This document shows positions 35,050 through 43,959 of a stretch of DNA of 64,000 bases, one piece after another (within the stretch, counting starts at the first letter, position 1; each line of letters begins with the position of its first letter). Source of the DNA: Pseudomonas rubra (lineage in GTDB: Bacteria > Pseudomonadota > Gammaproteobacteria > Pseudomonadales > Pseudomonadaceae). The translations under genes were made by a program, and so were the position numbers. Under the pieces are notes generated by a model that saw nothing but the letters and a program-made list of their open reading frames with translations, was not told where the DNA came from and did not search any database. The stretch spans positions 1 through 64,000 of the forward strand of contig NZ_JAMDGZ010000047.1 in NCBI RefSeq assembly GCF_028656935.1. Direction: 5' to 3'.

Positions 35050-35076
35050 CAAACACTTGTTTGAAACATACGTTTC
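35050..35076 (-). promoter_or_regulatory. Two adjacent PsrA operators
   Basis: CAAAC-ACTT-GTTTG (35050-35063) and GAAAC-ATAC-GTTTC (35063-35076) both fit the G/CAAAC-N2-4-GTTTG/C pattern reported for PsrA, and share one base. They cover the -10 of the psrA promoter, consistent with autorepression. Confidence 0.85.
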
Positions 35077-35094
35077 AAAGTAGTGATCTGTCAA
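35065..35094 (-). promoter_or_regulatory. psrA promoter
   Basis: On the minus strand: TTGACA (35089-35094), 18-base spacer, TATGTT (35065-35070). A perfect -35 and good -10, the latter inside the second PsrA operator. Confidence 0.8.
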
Positions 35095-35202
35095 GTCCAA
35101 GCAGCCGTTTCGCGGCCATACGGTCACGTATTAAACCATAGCTACAAGCCACACGTTGCACGCCACAAGAGCGCCCATCGGGCTTTTCTTGGTGCTGAGT
35201 GC

Positions 35203-35230
35203 TTGCAGCCTGCCATCTACTGTATATAAT
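35203..35230 (+). promoter_or_regulatory. lexA promoter
   Basis: TTGCAG (35203-35208), 16-base spacer, consensus TATAAT (35225-35230). The -10 lies inside the first SOS box, so LexA binding would block RNA polymerase. Confidence 0.8.
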
Positions 35231-35254
35231 TCCAGTCACTGTATAAAAAGACAG
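35220..35254 (+). promoter_or_regulatory. Two SOS boxes (LexA operators)
   Basis: CTG-N10-CAG at 35220-35235 (CTGTATATAATTCCAG) and again at 35239-35254 (CTGTATAAAAAGACAG), three bases apart. Tandem operators of this kind are usual for lexA autoregulation. Confidence 0.95.
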
Positions 35255-35264
35255 AGCGATCGAC

Positions 35265-35873
35265 ATGCTAAAACTGACGCCACGCCAAGCTGAGATTCTG
35301 GCTTTTATCAAGCGCTGCCTGGAAGACAACGGCTTCCCTCCGACCCGTGCGGAGATTGCCCAGCAGCTCGGTTTCAAATCGCCCAACGCCGCCGAAGAAC
35401 ACCTCAAGGCCCTGGCCCGCAAGGGTGCGATCGAAATGACCCCGGGCGCGTCACGTGGCATCCGCATCCCAGGCTTTGAGCCCAAGCCCGACGACAGCGG
35501 CTTGCCGATCATCGGACGGGTGGCTGCCGGCGCACCGATCCTCGCCCAGCAACACATCGAAGAATCCTGCAACATCAATCCGGCCTTCTTCCACCCCCGC
35601 GCCGACTACCTGCTGCGCGTTCACGGCATGAGCATGAAGGATGTCGGCATCGTCGACGGCGACCTGCTGGCCGTACACACCTGCCGCGAAGCCCGCAACG
35701 GCCAGATTGTCGTCGCCCGCATCGGCGATGAGGTCACGGTCAAGCGCTTCAAGCGCGAGGGCAGCAAGGTCTGGCTGATTGCCGAGAACCCCGAATTCGC
35801 CCCCATCGAAGTCAACCTGAAAGACCAGGAGCTGGTGATCGAGGGCTTGAGCGTCGGCGTCATACGCCGGTAA
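35265..35873 (+). CDS. lexA: SOS repressor LexA
   Basis: A 202-residue repressor of the DNA-damage regulon. The N-terminal winged helix has PPTRAEIAQQLGFKSPNAAEEHL at residues 25-47. The self-cleavage site is Ala88-Gly89 (VAAGAP), with Ser123 (HGMSMKDVG) and Lys160 (VTVKRF) as catalytic dyad. All residues needed for RecA-stimulated cleavage are present. Two SOS boxes lie upstream. sulA follows 11 bases after the stop, giving a lexA-sulA operon. Confidence 0.97.
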   Translation: MLKLTPRQAEILAFIKRCLEDNGFPPTRAEIAQQLGFKSPNAAEEHLKALARKGAIEMTPGASRGIRIPGFEPKPDDSGLPIIGRVAAGAPILAQQHIEESCNINPAFFHPRADYLLRVHGMSMKDVGIVDGDLLAVHTCREARNGQIVVARIGDEVTVKRFKREGSKVWLIAENPEFAPIEVNLKDQELVIEGLSVGVIRR

Positions 35874-35883
35874 AGGAGGCATC

Positions 35884-36378
35884 ATGCAGTTTCCCCCCGC
35901 GTCACAGAACGTACCGCTGCAAGCGCAATTGCCACTGTTCGAGGCATTCCTGGCCCAGCCGGTGCTGCCCGGCCTGAAAAACACCAAGCCTGCGCCCCAC
36001 CCCGGCGCAGCGCAGGTGTTCAGCGAGCTGTCTTTGCGTGGCGCACTGGGTAGCTGCCAGAGCCTGTTGGCGCCGATGCTGCGTGAACTGAGCGAGCTGA
36101 GCGAAGAGCATGACGCCCGCTGGCTGACCCTGATCGCCCCACCCGCCAGCCTGACCCAGGCCTGGCTGCGCGAGGCTGGCCTGAACCGCGAGCGCATCCT
36201 GCTGCTGCAACCACGCGGCAACCAGAGTGCCCTGCAGCTGGCCTGTGACGCCTTGCGCCTGGGCCGCAGCCACACCGTGGTCAGCTGGCTCAGCACTGTC
36301 AGCAGCAGCGCCCGCCAGCAACTGAGCAACGCCGCTCGCGCGGGAGACGCACAAAGCCTGAACATCCGCCTCGGCTGA
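35884..36378 (+). CDS. sulA: SOS cell-division inhibitor SulA
   Basis: A 164-residue SulA-family protein, which binds FtsZ and blocks septation after DNA damage. Seen: the central LSELSEEHDARWLTLIAPPASL, the WLREAGLNRERILLLQ segment and LRLGRSHTVVSWLST near the C-terminus, resembling the RecA-like SulA fold. It starts 11 bases after lexA with an AAAGGAGG ribosome site and no promoter of its own visible, so it is under the same LexA operators. Confidence 0.9.
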   Translation: MQFPPASQNVPLQAQLPLFEAFLAQPVLPGLKNTKPAPHPGAAQVFSELSLRGALGSCQSLLAPMLRELSELSEEHDARWLTLIAPPASLTQAWLREAGLNRERILLLQPRGNQSALQLACDALRLGRSHTVVSWLSTVSSSARQQLSNAARAGDAQSLNIRLG

Positions 36379-36444
36379 TATTCAGGTCTGTTTCAAGGGT
36401 TGATTTCGCCAGGCTTTCTCAGGACGAGAAAGCCATGCTGGCGG

Positions 36445-36678
36445 TCAGTGCAGAACCCGCGGCCCCTCGTCGCGTTCGATCTCGCCTTCTACCAGCTTGC
36501 CAGCCATCTGCACGCCAACACTGAGCATGGCCTTGGCTACTTCTACGTGCTGACCTTGCAAAAAGGCTTTGGCATCCTCGGAGAAATCCAGGGTTACCAA
36601 CGAACCTTCGTCCTCGGCACGGCGCAGCTCGATCCGACCATCAGGCAACTCGACAATTTCTAGAAAGGACGTTGGCAT
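36445..36678 (-). CDS. Conserved small hypothetical protein
   Basis: A 77-residue acidic protein (MPTSFLEIVELPDGRIELRR start) with no signal or membrane segment. The longest frame starts 19 codons earlier in a hydrophobic stretch, but AAAGGAC-like purines near 36684 precede MPTSF, and that start matches what I recall for the equivalent protein between sulA and topA in P. aeruginosa (PA3009). Located on the minus strand between sulA and the DUF6586 gene. Function unknown. Confidence 0.7.
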   Translation of the reverse strand: MPTSFLEIVELPDGRIELRRAEDEGSLVTLDFSEDAKAFLQGQHVEVAKAMLSVGVQMAGKLVEGEIERDEGPRVLH

Positions 36679-36728
36679 AAGGGGCTGTTCTCCACGAAAG
36701 GCCAGTATTGTACCAGCCAGCGCCCCAA

Positions 36729-37250
36729 TCAGCACTCACTCAAGCCCTCGCGAAAACGCACCGTGAGGCCCTTTAGGTTCTGCCGCCAGCCTTCCAGTTC
36801 TTCGCGCGACAGCGCTGGCACCTCGGGTTGATCAAGGCTCACCGCCTGGATCAGGGGCTGGGTGACATCGGTTTTTGCTGCTTTTTTCGCGACCGGCGGT
36901 CGGAACAAATCGGCATAAGCTGCGAGCAGCTGGGCCAGCCAGGTCTCGCGCTGCTCAGCCAGTTCAACCAGTTCAGCCATCTCCGGAATGGCGACAGCCT
37001 CGAGCACTTCACGGGTCAGCAACAGCTCGGCACGGGGCGCGCCGGCCTGGGGTAAGCGGTAGAAGCCGGCAATCTCGTGGCACAGGCCCAGCAGTGCGCC
37101 GTACAGGTGAAACAACGCCGATTCGCGCTCGGCCTGGATCAGCGCCTGGGCGTTCATGGCCCGGCTTTCCTGCGCCTTGCCGAGGGCTTCGAGAGCAAGA
37201 CCTGCGAAGTAAATCTTCTGATTGGTGCGGGTGTAGAGTTCCTGGGCCAT
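36729..37250 (-). CDS. DUF6586 family protein
   Basis: A 173-residue, helix-rich cytosolic protein (MAQELYTRTNQKIYFAGLALE start), conserved in pseudomonads between lexA-sulA and topA. No catalytic motif, signal or membrane helix is visible. It is transcribed leftward, ending 50 bases before the small PA3009-like gene, so the two may be one transcript. Function unknown. Confidence 0.75.
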   Translation of the reverse strand: MAQELYTRTNQKIYFAGLALEALGKAQESRAMNAQALIQAERESALFHLYGALLGLCHEIAGFYRLPQAGAPRAELLLTREVLEAVAIPEMAELVELAEQRETWLAQLLAAYADLFRPPVAKKAAKTDVTQPLIQAVSLDQPEVPALSREELEGWRQNLKGLTVRFREGLSEC

Positions 37251-37302
37251 CTGGGTGCCCTCCGAAAGGCTGCAAGGCGGTCTGTCAATTTGACCTTAAA
37301 CG

Positions 37303-37367
37303 CATCGCGGGGCAAGCCCGCTCCCACAGGGTCTCTCAATCCTGTGGGAACGGGCTTGCCCCGCGAT
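37303..37367. repeat. REP pair, CGCGGGGCAAGCCCGC variant
   Basis: Facing copies 37303-37330 and 37341-37367, nearly perfect (one base differs, GGAACGGG versus GGAGCGGG). On the plus strand a run of five T follows. It lies between topA and the DUF6586 gene. Confidence 0.9.
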
Positions 37368-37385
37368 TTTTATCTGAACAGCCGA

Positions 37386-39998
37386 TCAGCGCTTGTCTTC
37401 AACCTTCCAGGCATTACCGTCGTAGAACGCACGCCAGCCAGTCGGTTTGCCATCAACCTCGGTCTGCACGTACTGCTCCTTGGTTTTTCGGCTGTAGCGG
37501 ATGACCGCCGGACGACCGTCCGGGTCCTTCTTCGGCGCTTCGCAAAGGAAGTGGTACTTCGGATCGATTTCATCCTTGTGCGGAACGATCTCGATTACCA
37601 GCGGCGCGCGGGTCTCGCGGTTTTTCGGGAACTGGCTGGCCGCCAGGAACAACCCCGATGCGCCATCACGCAGCACATAAGTGTCGTTGACCTTCTCGCA
37701 CTTGAGCTCCGGCATTTTCACCGCATCCATCTTCGGTGGCGCCGCCTCGCCGCTCTTGAGCAGTTTGCGGGTGTTCTTGCACTCGGCATTGGTACAACCG
37801 AAGAACTTGCCGAAACGGCCGGTTTTGAGCTGCATCTCGCTGCCGCACTTGTCGCACTCAAGGCTCGGCCCTTCGTAGCCTTTGATGCGGTAGCTACCCT
37901 CTTCGATCTCGTAGCCGGTGCAATCCGGGTTGTTACCGCAGATGTGCAACTTGTGCTTCTCGTCGAGCAGATACGCGTCCATGGCCGTCGAGCAGATCGG
38001 GCAACGGTGCTTGTTGAGCAGCACGCGCGATTCCGACTCACCCTCGTCGTCGGCGGCGATTTCATCGCCCGGCACCAGGTTGACGGTGGCCTTGCAGCGC
38101 TCCTTGGGTGGCAGGCTGTAACCCGAGCAGCCTAGGAACACGCCGGTGGAGGCAGTGCGGATCATCATCGGCCGGCCACATTCCTTGCAGGCAATGTTGG
38201 TCAGGGTCGGCTGGTTGGCGCGCATGCCCTTCTCGCTGTCTTCGGCCAGCTTCAGCTTGTTGCTGAAATCACCATAGAACTCGTCGAGGACGCTCTTCCA
38301 GTCACGCTCGCCCTGAGCCACGTCATCGAGGTTTTCCTCCATGCCGGCAGTGAAGCCATAGTCCATCAGGTTGGCGAAGCTCTCGGACAAGCGCTCGGTG
38401 ACGATGTCACCCATCTTCTCGGAGTAGAAACGACGGTTGTGCAGGGTCACGTAGCCGCGGTCCTGGATGGTCGAGATGATCGCCGCATAGGTCGAAGGAC
38501 GACCGATACCGCGTTTTTCCATCTCCTTGACCAGGCTGGCTTCGGAGTAGCGCGCCGGCGGCTTGGTGAAATGCTGGCTTGGGTCGATCTGGATCAACTT
38601 GAGCACTTCGCCCTGGTTCATTTCCGGCAGTACATCGTCATCGCCCGGCTTGCTTTGCTGCGGCAAGACCCGGGTGTAACCGTCGAACTTGAGGATGCGG
38701 CCCTTGGCACGCAGCTCGAAGTTGCCTGCAGTGACGCTGACGGTCGTCGACAGGTACTGCGCAGGTGGCATCTGGCAGGCCAGGAACTGGCGCCAGATCA
38801 GCTCGTACAGACGCTCGGCATCACGCTCCATGCCGCTGAGCTTGGTCGGATGGGTATTGACGTCTGAAGGGCGGATCGCTTCGTGCGCTTCCTGGGCACC
38901 CTCTTTGCTGCCATAGACGATTGGCGCTTCAGGCAGGTATTTCTTGCCGAACTCGCTTTCGATGTAGCTGCGGGCCATTTCCACCGCATCGACCGAGAGG
39001 TTGGTCGAGTCGGTACGCATGTAGGTGATGTAGCCAGCTTCGTACAGACGCTGGGCCATCATCATGGTTTTCTTCACGCCGAAGCCCAGGCGATTGCTCG
39101 CCGCCTGCTGCAGGGTCGAGGTGATGAACGGCGCCGACGGCTTGCTGCTGGTCGGGCGGTCTTCACGCTTGGCCACGGTGTAGCTGGAGGACTTGAGCTG
39201 CGCAAGCGCTGCCATGGCCTGAGCTTCGTTCAGCGGCTTGAAGGCTTCGCCGTTCTCACGGGCCACTTCGAAACGCACCTTGGCATCCTTGGCGGTGCCC
39301 AGGTCGGCGTGCACTTCCCAGTATTCTTCAGGGATGAAGGCACGGATCTCGCGTTCACGCTCGACCACCAGCTTCACCGCCACCGACTGCACACGGCCAG
39401 CGGACAGGCCACGGGCGATTTTTGCCCACAGCAGCGGCGAGACCATGTAGCCCACCACGCGGTCGAGGAAGCGCCGCGCCTGCTGCGCGTTGACCCGGTC
39501 GATATCCAGCTCGCCAGGCTGCGAGAACGCCTCCTGAATGGCTTTCTTGGTGATTTCGTTGAACACCACGCGCTTGTAGCGGCTGTCATCACCACCGATG
39601 GCTTCGCGCAGGTGCCAGGCAATGGCTTCCCCCTCGCGATCCAAGTCGGTTGCGAGATAGATGGTGTCGGCGTCTTTGGCCAGGCGACGCAATTCGTCGA
39701 TGACCTTCTCCTTGCCCGGGAGAATCTCGTACTTGGCTTTCCAGCCGTGGTCAGGGTCGACACCCATGCGCGCGACCAGTTGCTTGCGCGCCTTCTCTTT
39801 CGGCGACAGGGCCGGCGCATCACCTGCGGCGGCCTTGCCACGCTTGGCGGCAGGCTCTTTGCTGGCGCTGGCCGAACCGCTGGTGGGCAGGTCTCGGATA
39901 TGGCCGATACTCGACTTCACCACGTACTGGCTGCCCAGGTACTTGTTGATGGTCTTGGCCTTAGCCGGGGATTCCACAATGACCAGCGATTTGCCCAT
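37386..39998 (-). CDS. topA: DNA topoisomerase I (type IA)
   Basis: An 870-residue enzyme that relaxes negative supercoils. Seen: TOPRIM start MGKSLVIVESPAKAKTINKY with ATDLDREGEAIAWHL near residue 110, the active-site tyrosine in YITYMRTDSTNLS near 325, and C-terminal zinc modules (CKECGRPMMIRT, CPICSTAMDAYLL, CDKCGSEMQLKTGRFGKFFGC) at about 605-760. After them comes a basic C-terminal domain. An insertion of about 30 residues rich in Lys/Ala/Pro lies near residue 40, as in other pseudomonad TopA. A strong promoter is placed upstream. Confidence 0.97.
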   Translation of the reverse strand: MGKSLVIVESPAKAKTINKYLGSQYVVKSSIGHIRDLPTSGSASASKEPAAKRGKAAAGDAPALSPKEKARKQLVARMGVDPDHGWKAKYEILPGKEKVIDELRRLAKDADTIYLATDLDREGEAIAWHLREAIGGDDSRYKRVVFNEITKKAIQEAFSQPGELDIDRVNAQQARRFLDRVVGYMVSPLLWAKIARGLSAGRVQSVAVKLVVEREREIRAFIPEEYWEVHADLGTAKDAKVRFEVARENGEAFKPLNEAQAMAALAQLKSSSYTVAKREDRPTSSKPSAPFITSTLQQAASNRLGFGVKKTMMMAQRLYEAGYITYMRTDSTNLSVDAVEMARSYIESEFGKKYLPEAPIVYGSKEGAQEAHEAIRPSDVNTHPTKLSGMERDAERLYELIWRQFLACQMPPAQYLSTTVSVTAGNFELRAKGRILKFDGYTRVLPQQSKPGDDDVLPEMNQGEVLKLIQIDPSQHFTKPPARYSEASLVKEMEKRGIGRPSTYAAIISTIQDRGYVTLHNRRFYSEKMGDIVTERLSESFANLMDYGFTAGMEENLDDVAQGERDWKSVLDEFYGDFSNKLKLAEDSEKGMRANQPTLTNIACKECGRPMMIRTASTGVFLGCSGYSLPPKERCKATVNLVPGDEIAADDEGESESRVLLNKHRCPICSTAMDAYLLDEKHKLHICGNNPDCTGYEIEEGSYRIKGYEGPSLECDKCGSEMQLKTGRFGKFFGCTNAECKNTRKLLKSGEAAPPKMDAVKMPELKCEKVNDTYVLRDGASGLFLAASQFPKNRETRAPLVIEIVPHKDEIDPKYHFLCEAPKKDPDGRPAVIRYSRKTKEQYVQTEVDGKPTGWRAFYDGNAWKVEDKR

Positions 39999-40059
39999 GG
40001 ATCGGAAAATTCCTGAATACTGAAAATAAAAACACGGCAGGTACCTGACGCGGCACCGC

Positions 40060-40088
40060 TATATATAGTGGCAACAGAGTGAGGTCAA
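40060..40088 (-). promoter_or_regulatory. topA promoter
   Basis: Minus strand: TTGACC (40083-40088), 17-base spacer, TATATA (40060-40065) inside an alternating CTATATATAG tract. It predicts a start near 40053 and a 55-base leader before the topA ATG. Confidence 0.75.
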
Positions 40089-40098
40089 GCGCGGGGCT

Positions 40099-40350
40099 TT
40101 AACCACCCTTGGCTTCAGACCCATAAATCAGCCCGGCTTCAGCCTTGACCAAAGCAAAGCGCGGCACTTGCTCGCCGTCAACCTCGACCGACTCGAGAAA
40201 CATCGACAGCGGTCGCACCCACAGGCCGAATTCACCGTACAGCGCCTGGTAGAACACTACCCACTCCTCGGTCTCGGAATGGCGCGCGGCGCCGAACACG
40301 CGATACTCAGGCCCCTTGTAATGCCGGTATACGCCTGGTTGTATCTGCAT
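40099..40350 (-). CDS. DUF1653 family protein
   Basis: An 83-residue protein starting MQIQPGVYRHYKGPEYRVFG, the DUF1653 signature (GxYxHyKG...Y.V). Family function is unknown. Contains FYQALYGEFGLWVRPL. The ATG at 40350 has AGAGGG upstream; a GTG three codons earlier is less well placed. It follows fadA on the same strand beyond fadA's terminator and overlaps the far-upstream part of the topA promoter region. Confidence 0.85.
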   Translation of the reverse strand: MQIQPGVYRHYKGPEYRVFGAARHSETEEWVVFYQALYGEFGLWVRPLSMFLESVEVDGEQVPRFALVKAEAGLIYGSEAKGG

Positions 40351-40380
40351 GTTGCCCACCCTCTTGAAAAAAAATCCTGC

Positions 40381-40412
40381 AAAAACAAAAACCGGGGCAC
40401 CAGGCCCCGGTT
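40381..40412 (-). terminator. Rho-independent terminator of fadBA
   Basis: AACCGGGGC/GCCCCGGTT stem (40390-40398 with 40404-40412). The minus strand continues TTTTGTTTTT. Sixteen bases past the fadA stop. Confidence 0.9.
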
Positions 40413-40428
40413 TCCATCCAGCGATGCG

Positions 40429-41604
40429 TTAAACGCGTTCGAAGACGGTGGTGATGCCTTGGCCCAGGCCGACGCACATGGTCGAAACGCCGAGGGTCCC
40501 GCCATTCTGCTTCATGACGTTGAGCAGAGTGCCGGAAATCCGCGCACCGGAGCAACCGAAAGGATGGCCCAGGGCGATGGCGCCGCCGTGCAGGTTAACC
40601 TTCTCATCCATCTTGTCGAGCACTTTCAGATCCTTCAGCACTGGCAGGGCCTGTGCGGCGAAGGCTTCGTTGAGCTCGAAGAAGTCGATATCGGCAATGG
40701 ACAGGCCCGCACGCTTGAGCGCTTTCTGGGTCGCCGGCACCGGGCCGTAGCCCATGATTGCAGGGTCAACGCCGGCCACGGCCATGGAACGGATCACCGC
40801 CAGAGGCTGGATACCAAGGTCCTGGGCACGCTGGGCCGACATGACGATCATGCACGAAGCGCCGTCGGTGATCTGCGACGAGGTACCGGCAGTCACGGTA
40901 CCACCTTTGGGGTTGAACGCCGGCTTCAAGGCCGCCAGGCTTTCCAGGGTGGTTTCCGGGCGAATGGTTTCATCGTAGTCGAAGACTTTGAGGAAGCCGT
41001 TTTCGTCGTAGCCCTGCATCGGGATGATCTCATCCTTGAACTTGCCTTCGACCGTCGCCTTGTGGGCGAGACGGTGCGAACGCACGCCGAACAGGTCCTG
41101 CTGCTCACGGCTGATGCCATGCATCTTGCCGAGCATTTCAGCGGTCAGGCCCATCATGCCCGAAGCCTTGGCGGCGTACAGCGATATGTGCGGGTTAGGG
41201 TCGACGCCGTGCATCATGCTGACGTGACCCATGTGCTCGACGCCGCCGACGACGAAAACATCACCGTTGCCGGTCATGATCGCTTGCGCGGCGGTGTGCA
41301 GTGCGCTCATCGACGAGCCACACAGACGGCTGACGGTCTGGCCGGCGGCGGTGTGCGGGATCTGGGTCATCAAGGAGGCCATGCGGGCGATGTTCCAGCC
41401 CTGCTCCAGGGTCTGGTTGACACAACCCCAGATGACGTCCTCGACTTCGCTCGGATCGACCTTGGTGTTGCGCTCCAGCAGCTTGCTGATCAGGTGCGCA
41501 GACATGTCTTCGGCGCGGGTATTGCGGTGCATGCCACCCTTGGAGCGGCCCATCGGGGTGCGACCGAAGTCGACAATCACCACGTCTCTTGGATTCAGGC
41601 TCAT
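40429..41604 (-). CDS. fadA: 3-ketoacyl-CoA thiolase FadA
   Basis: A 391-residue thiolase forming the beta subunit of the fatty-acid oxidation complex. It cleaves 3-ketoacyl-CoA to acetyl-CoA and a shortened acyl-CoA. Seen: the nucleophilic Cys in SRLCGSSMSALH near residue 91, NEAFAAQ near 315, GHPFGCSGAR near 353-362 and the second catalytic Cys in STMCVGLGQG near the end. It follows fadB by 31 bases on the minus strand, and the operon has its own terminator. Confidence 0.97.
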   Translation of the reverse strand: MSLNPRDVVIVDFGRTPMGRSKGGMHRNTRAEDMSAHLISKLLERNTKVDPSEVEDVIWGCVNQTLEQGWNIARMASLMTQIPHTAAGQTVSRLCGSSMSALHTAAQAIMTGNGDVFVVGGVEHMGHVSMMHGVDPNPHISLYAAKASGMMGLTAEMLGKMHGISREQQDLFGVRSHRLAHKATVEGKFKDEIIPMQGYDENGFLKVFDYDETIRPETTLESLAALKPAFNPKGGTVTAGTSSQITDGASCMIVMSAQRAQDLGIQPLAVIRSMAVAGVDPAIMGYGPVPATQKALKRAGLSIADIDFFELNEAFAAQALPVLKDLKVLDKMDEKVNLHGGAIALGHPFGCSGARISGTLLNVMKQNGGTLGVSTMCVGLGQGITTVFERV

Positions 41605-41635
41605 ATGTTCACTCTCGCTCTATATCGTTGGGCGC

Positions 41636-43783
41636 TTAACCGAAGAAGCTCTGGCCATTCTTGGCCATTTCACGCAGCTTCGCGGTGGGGTGATACAGCG
41701 GACCCAGATCGGCGTATTTGTCGGCCAGGGCAACGAATTCGGCTACACCGATCGAGTCGATGTAACGCAGCGCACCGCCACGGAAGGGAGGGAAACCAAT
41801 ACCGTAGACCAGGCCCATGTCGGCTTCGGCGGCGGTATCGACGATGCCGTCTTCCAGGCAGCGAACGGTTTCCAGGCACAGCGGGATCATCATCCAGTTG
41901 ATGATGTCTTCGTCGCTGACTTCACGCTGCTCGTAGACGATCGGCTTGAGCACTTCGAGGACTGCCGCGTCGGCGACTTTCTTCGGCTTGCCGCGCTTGT
42001 CGGTCTCGTAGGCGTAGAAGCCCTTGCCGTTCTTCTGACCCAGGCGCTTGGCTTCGTAGAGCACGTCGATGGCCGAGCGACGGTCGTCCTTCATGCGGTC
42101 CGGGAAGCCTTCAGCCATGACGTCACGGCCGTGGTGGCCGGTGTCGATGCCGACCACGTCCATCAGGTAGGCCGGGCCCATCGGCCAGCCGAATTTTTCC
42201 ATGATCTTGTCGATGCGCACGAAGTCGATACCGGCGCTGACCAGCTTGGCGAAACCACCAAAGTACGGGAACAGCACGCGGTTGACCAAAAAGCCCGGGC
42301 AATCGTTGACCACGATCGGGTTCTTGCCCATCTTCTTGGCGTAGGCCACGGTGGTTGCAACCGCCACTTCGCTGGACTTCTCGCCACGGATGACTTCGAC
42401 CAGCGGCATCATGTGCACCGGGTTGAAGAAGTGCATGCCGACGAAGTTTTCCGGACGCTTGAGGCCCTTGGCCAGCAAGTTGATGGAGATGGTCGAGGTG
42501 TTCGACGCCAGGATCGCGTCTTCTTTCACCTGGCCTTCAACTTCAGCCAGCACTGCCTGCTTGACCTTCGGGTTCTCGACAACGGCTTCGACAACGATGT
42601 CGACGTTGGCGAAGTCGCCGTAGGACAGGGTCGGGCGAATCGCGTTCAGCGCTTCAGCCATTTTCGCCGGGGTCAGGCGGCCTTTTTCAACACGCTTGCC
42701 GAGCAGCTTGGAAGCTTCGTTCAAGCCCAACTGGATGGCGCTTTCGTTGATGTCCTTCATCAGGATCGGGGTGCCCTTGACCGCCGACTGGTAAGCGATA
42801 CCGCCACCCATGATGCCGGCACCCAGTACGGCGGCCTGCTTCACGTCGTGAGCGATTTCATCGTGGGCCTTGGCTTTGCGCTTGAGCTCCTGGTCGTTGA
42901 GGAACAGGCCGATCAGGCTTTCGGCAACCGAGGTCTTGGCCAGCTTGGCGAAACCTGCGGCTTCGACTTCCAGAGCCTTGTCACGACCGAAGTTGGCGGC
43001 CTTCTGGATGCTCTTGATCGCTTCGACCGGCGCCGGGTAGTTCGGGCCAGCTTGACCGGCGACGAAACCTTTGGCGGTTTCGAACGACATCATCTGCTCG
43101 ATGGCGTTGAGCTTGAGTTTTTCCAGCTTCGGCTGGCGCTTGGCCTTGTGGTCGAGCTCGCCGCTGATGGCGCGCTGAATCAGGTCCAGGGCAGCGGCTT
43201 GCAGCAGCTCAGGCACCACCACGGCATCGACGGCGCCGACTTTCAGCGCGTCTTCAGCACGGTTTTCCTTGCCGGCGGCAATCCACTCGATGGCGTTGTC
43301 GGCACCGATGATGCGCGGCAGGCGCACGGTACCGCCGAAGCCCGGGTAGATACCCAGCTTGACTTCCGGCAGGCCGATCTTGGCGCTGCTGGCCATGACG
43401 CGGTAGTCGGCGGCCAGGCACATTTCCAGGCCGCCGCCCAGGGCGATGCCGTTGATCGCGGCAACGGTCGGCACGCCCAGGTCTTCGAAATCGCTGAAAA
43501 TCCGGTTGGCTTGCAGGTTGCCGGCGACCAGTTCGGCCTCGGGCAGCTTGAAGTTATCGACAAACTCGGTGATGTCCGCGCCGACGATGAACACGTCCTT
43601 GCCACTGCTGACAATCACGCCTTTGATCGATGCGTCGGCTTTGATGGTGTCTACGGCCTGACGCAATTCGTTCAGGGTAAGACGGTTGAACTTGTTGACG
43701 GACTCACCCTTGAGGTCGAACTTCAGTTCGACGATGCCGCTTTCAAGAGCCTTAACCGTGATGGCTTTACCTTCGTAAATCAT
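41636..43783 (-). CDS. fadB: Fatty-acid oxidation complex alpha subunit FadB
   Basis: A 715-residue bifunctional enzyme: enoyl-CoA hydratase/isomerase in the N-terminal third (ALGGGLEMCLAADYR near 108-122 and the catalytic Glu in PEVKLGIYPGFGGTVRLPR) and L-3-hydroxyacyl-CoA dehydrogenase in the rest (VLGAGIMGGGIAYQSA near 318, VGMHFFNPVHMMPLVEVI near 442). First gene of the fadBA operon. The frame allows a TTG one codon upstream, but ATG-ATT-TAC with GGAG upstream is the likely start. PsrA is expected to control it. Confidence 0.97.
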   Translation of the reverse strand: MIYEGKAITVKALESGIVELKFDLKGESVNKFNRLTLNELRQAVDTIKADASIKGVIVSSGKDVFIVGADITEFVDNFKLPEAELVAGNLQANRIFSDFEDLGVPTVAAINGIALGGGLEMCLAADYRVMASSAKIGLPEVKLGIYPGFGGTVRLPRIIGADNAIEWIAAGKENRAEDALKVGAVDAVVVPELLQAAALDLIQRAISGELDHKAKRQPKLEKLKLNAIEQMMSFETAKGFVAGQAGPNYPAPVEAIKSIQKAANFGRDKALEVEAAGFAKLAKTSVAESLIGLFLNDQELKRKAKAHDEIAHDVKQAAVLGAGIMGGGIAYQSAVKGTPILMKDINESAIQLGLNEASKLLGKRVEKGRLTPAKMAEALNAIRPTLSYGDFANVDIVVEAVVENPKVKQAVLAEVEGQVKEDAILASNTSTISINLLAKGLKRPENFVGMHFFNPVHMMPLVEVIRGEKSSEVAVATTVAYAKKMGKNPIVVNDCPGFLVNRVLFPYFGGFAKLVSAGIDFVRIDKIMEKFGWPMGPAYLMDVVGIDTGHHGRDVMAEGFPDRMKDDRRSAIDVLYEAKRLGQKNGKGFYAYETDKRGKPKKVADAAVLEVLKPIVYEQREVSDEDIINWMMIPLCLETVRCLEDGIVDTAAEADMGLVYGIGFPPFRGGALRYIDSIGVAEFVALADKYADLGPLYHPTAKLREMAKNGQSFFG

Positions 43784-43932
43784 CAACTGATCTCCACGAT
43801 ATGGAAGCTGAACTGTACACGCCGATCGCTGGTGAAAGATCCGGCAGGCCTAAGGCCGTTGTCGCCGAACCCTTGCTCCAGGCACACCCGCCAGCGCGAT
43901 AGTCGGGATTCTGTAAGAGCCGTCTGACAATA

Positions 43933-43959
43933 CAAACGCTCAATTCATACGCCCGTTTG
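43933..43959. promoter_or_regulatory. Possible PsrA half-site pair upstream of fadB
   Basis: CAAACG and CGTTTG face each other with 15 bases between, so centres are about two helical turns apart. The usual PsrA operator has only 2-4 bases between half sites, so this is a candidate only. Confidence 0.4.

Noticed and set aside
37303..37367. REP pair as a terminator of topA
   Set aside because: The T run follows the hairpin only on the plus strand, whereas topA is on the minus strand.
41231..43927. 898-codon open frame antisense to fadBA
   Set aside because: Shadow of fadA/fadB codon use; no recognisable motif. It also crosses two separate real genes.
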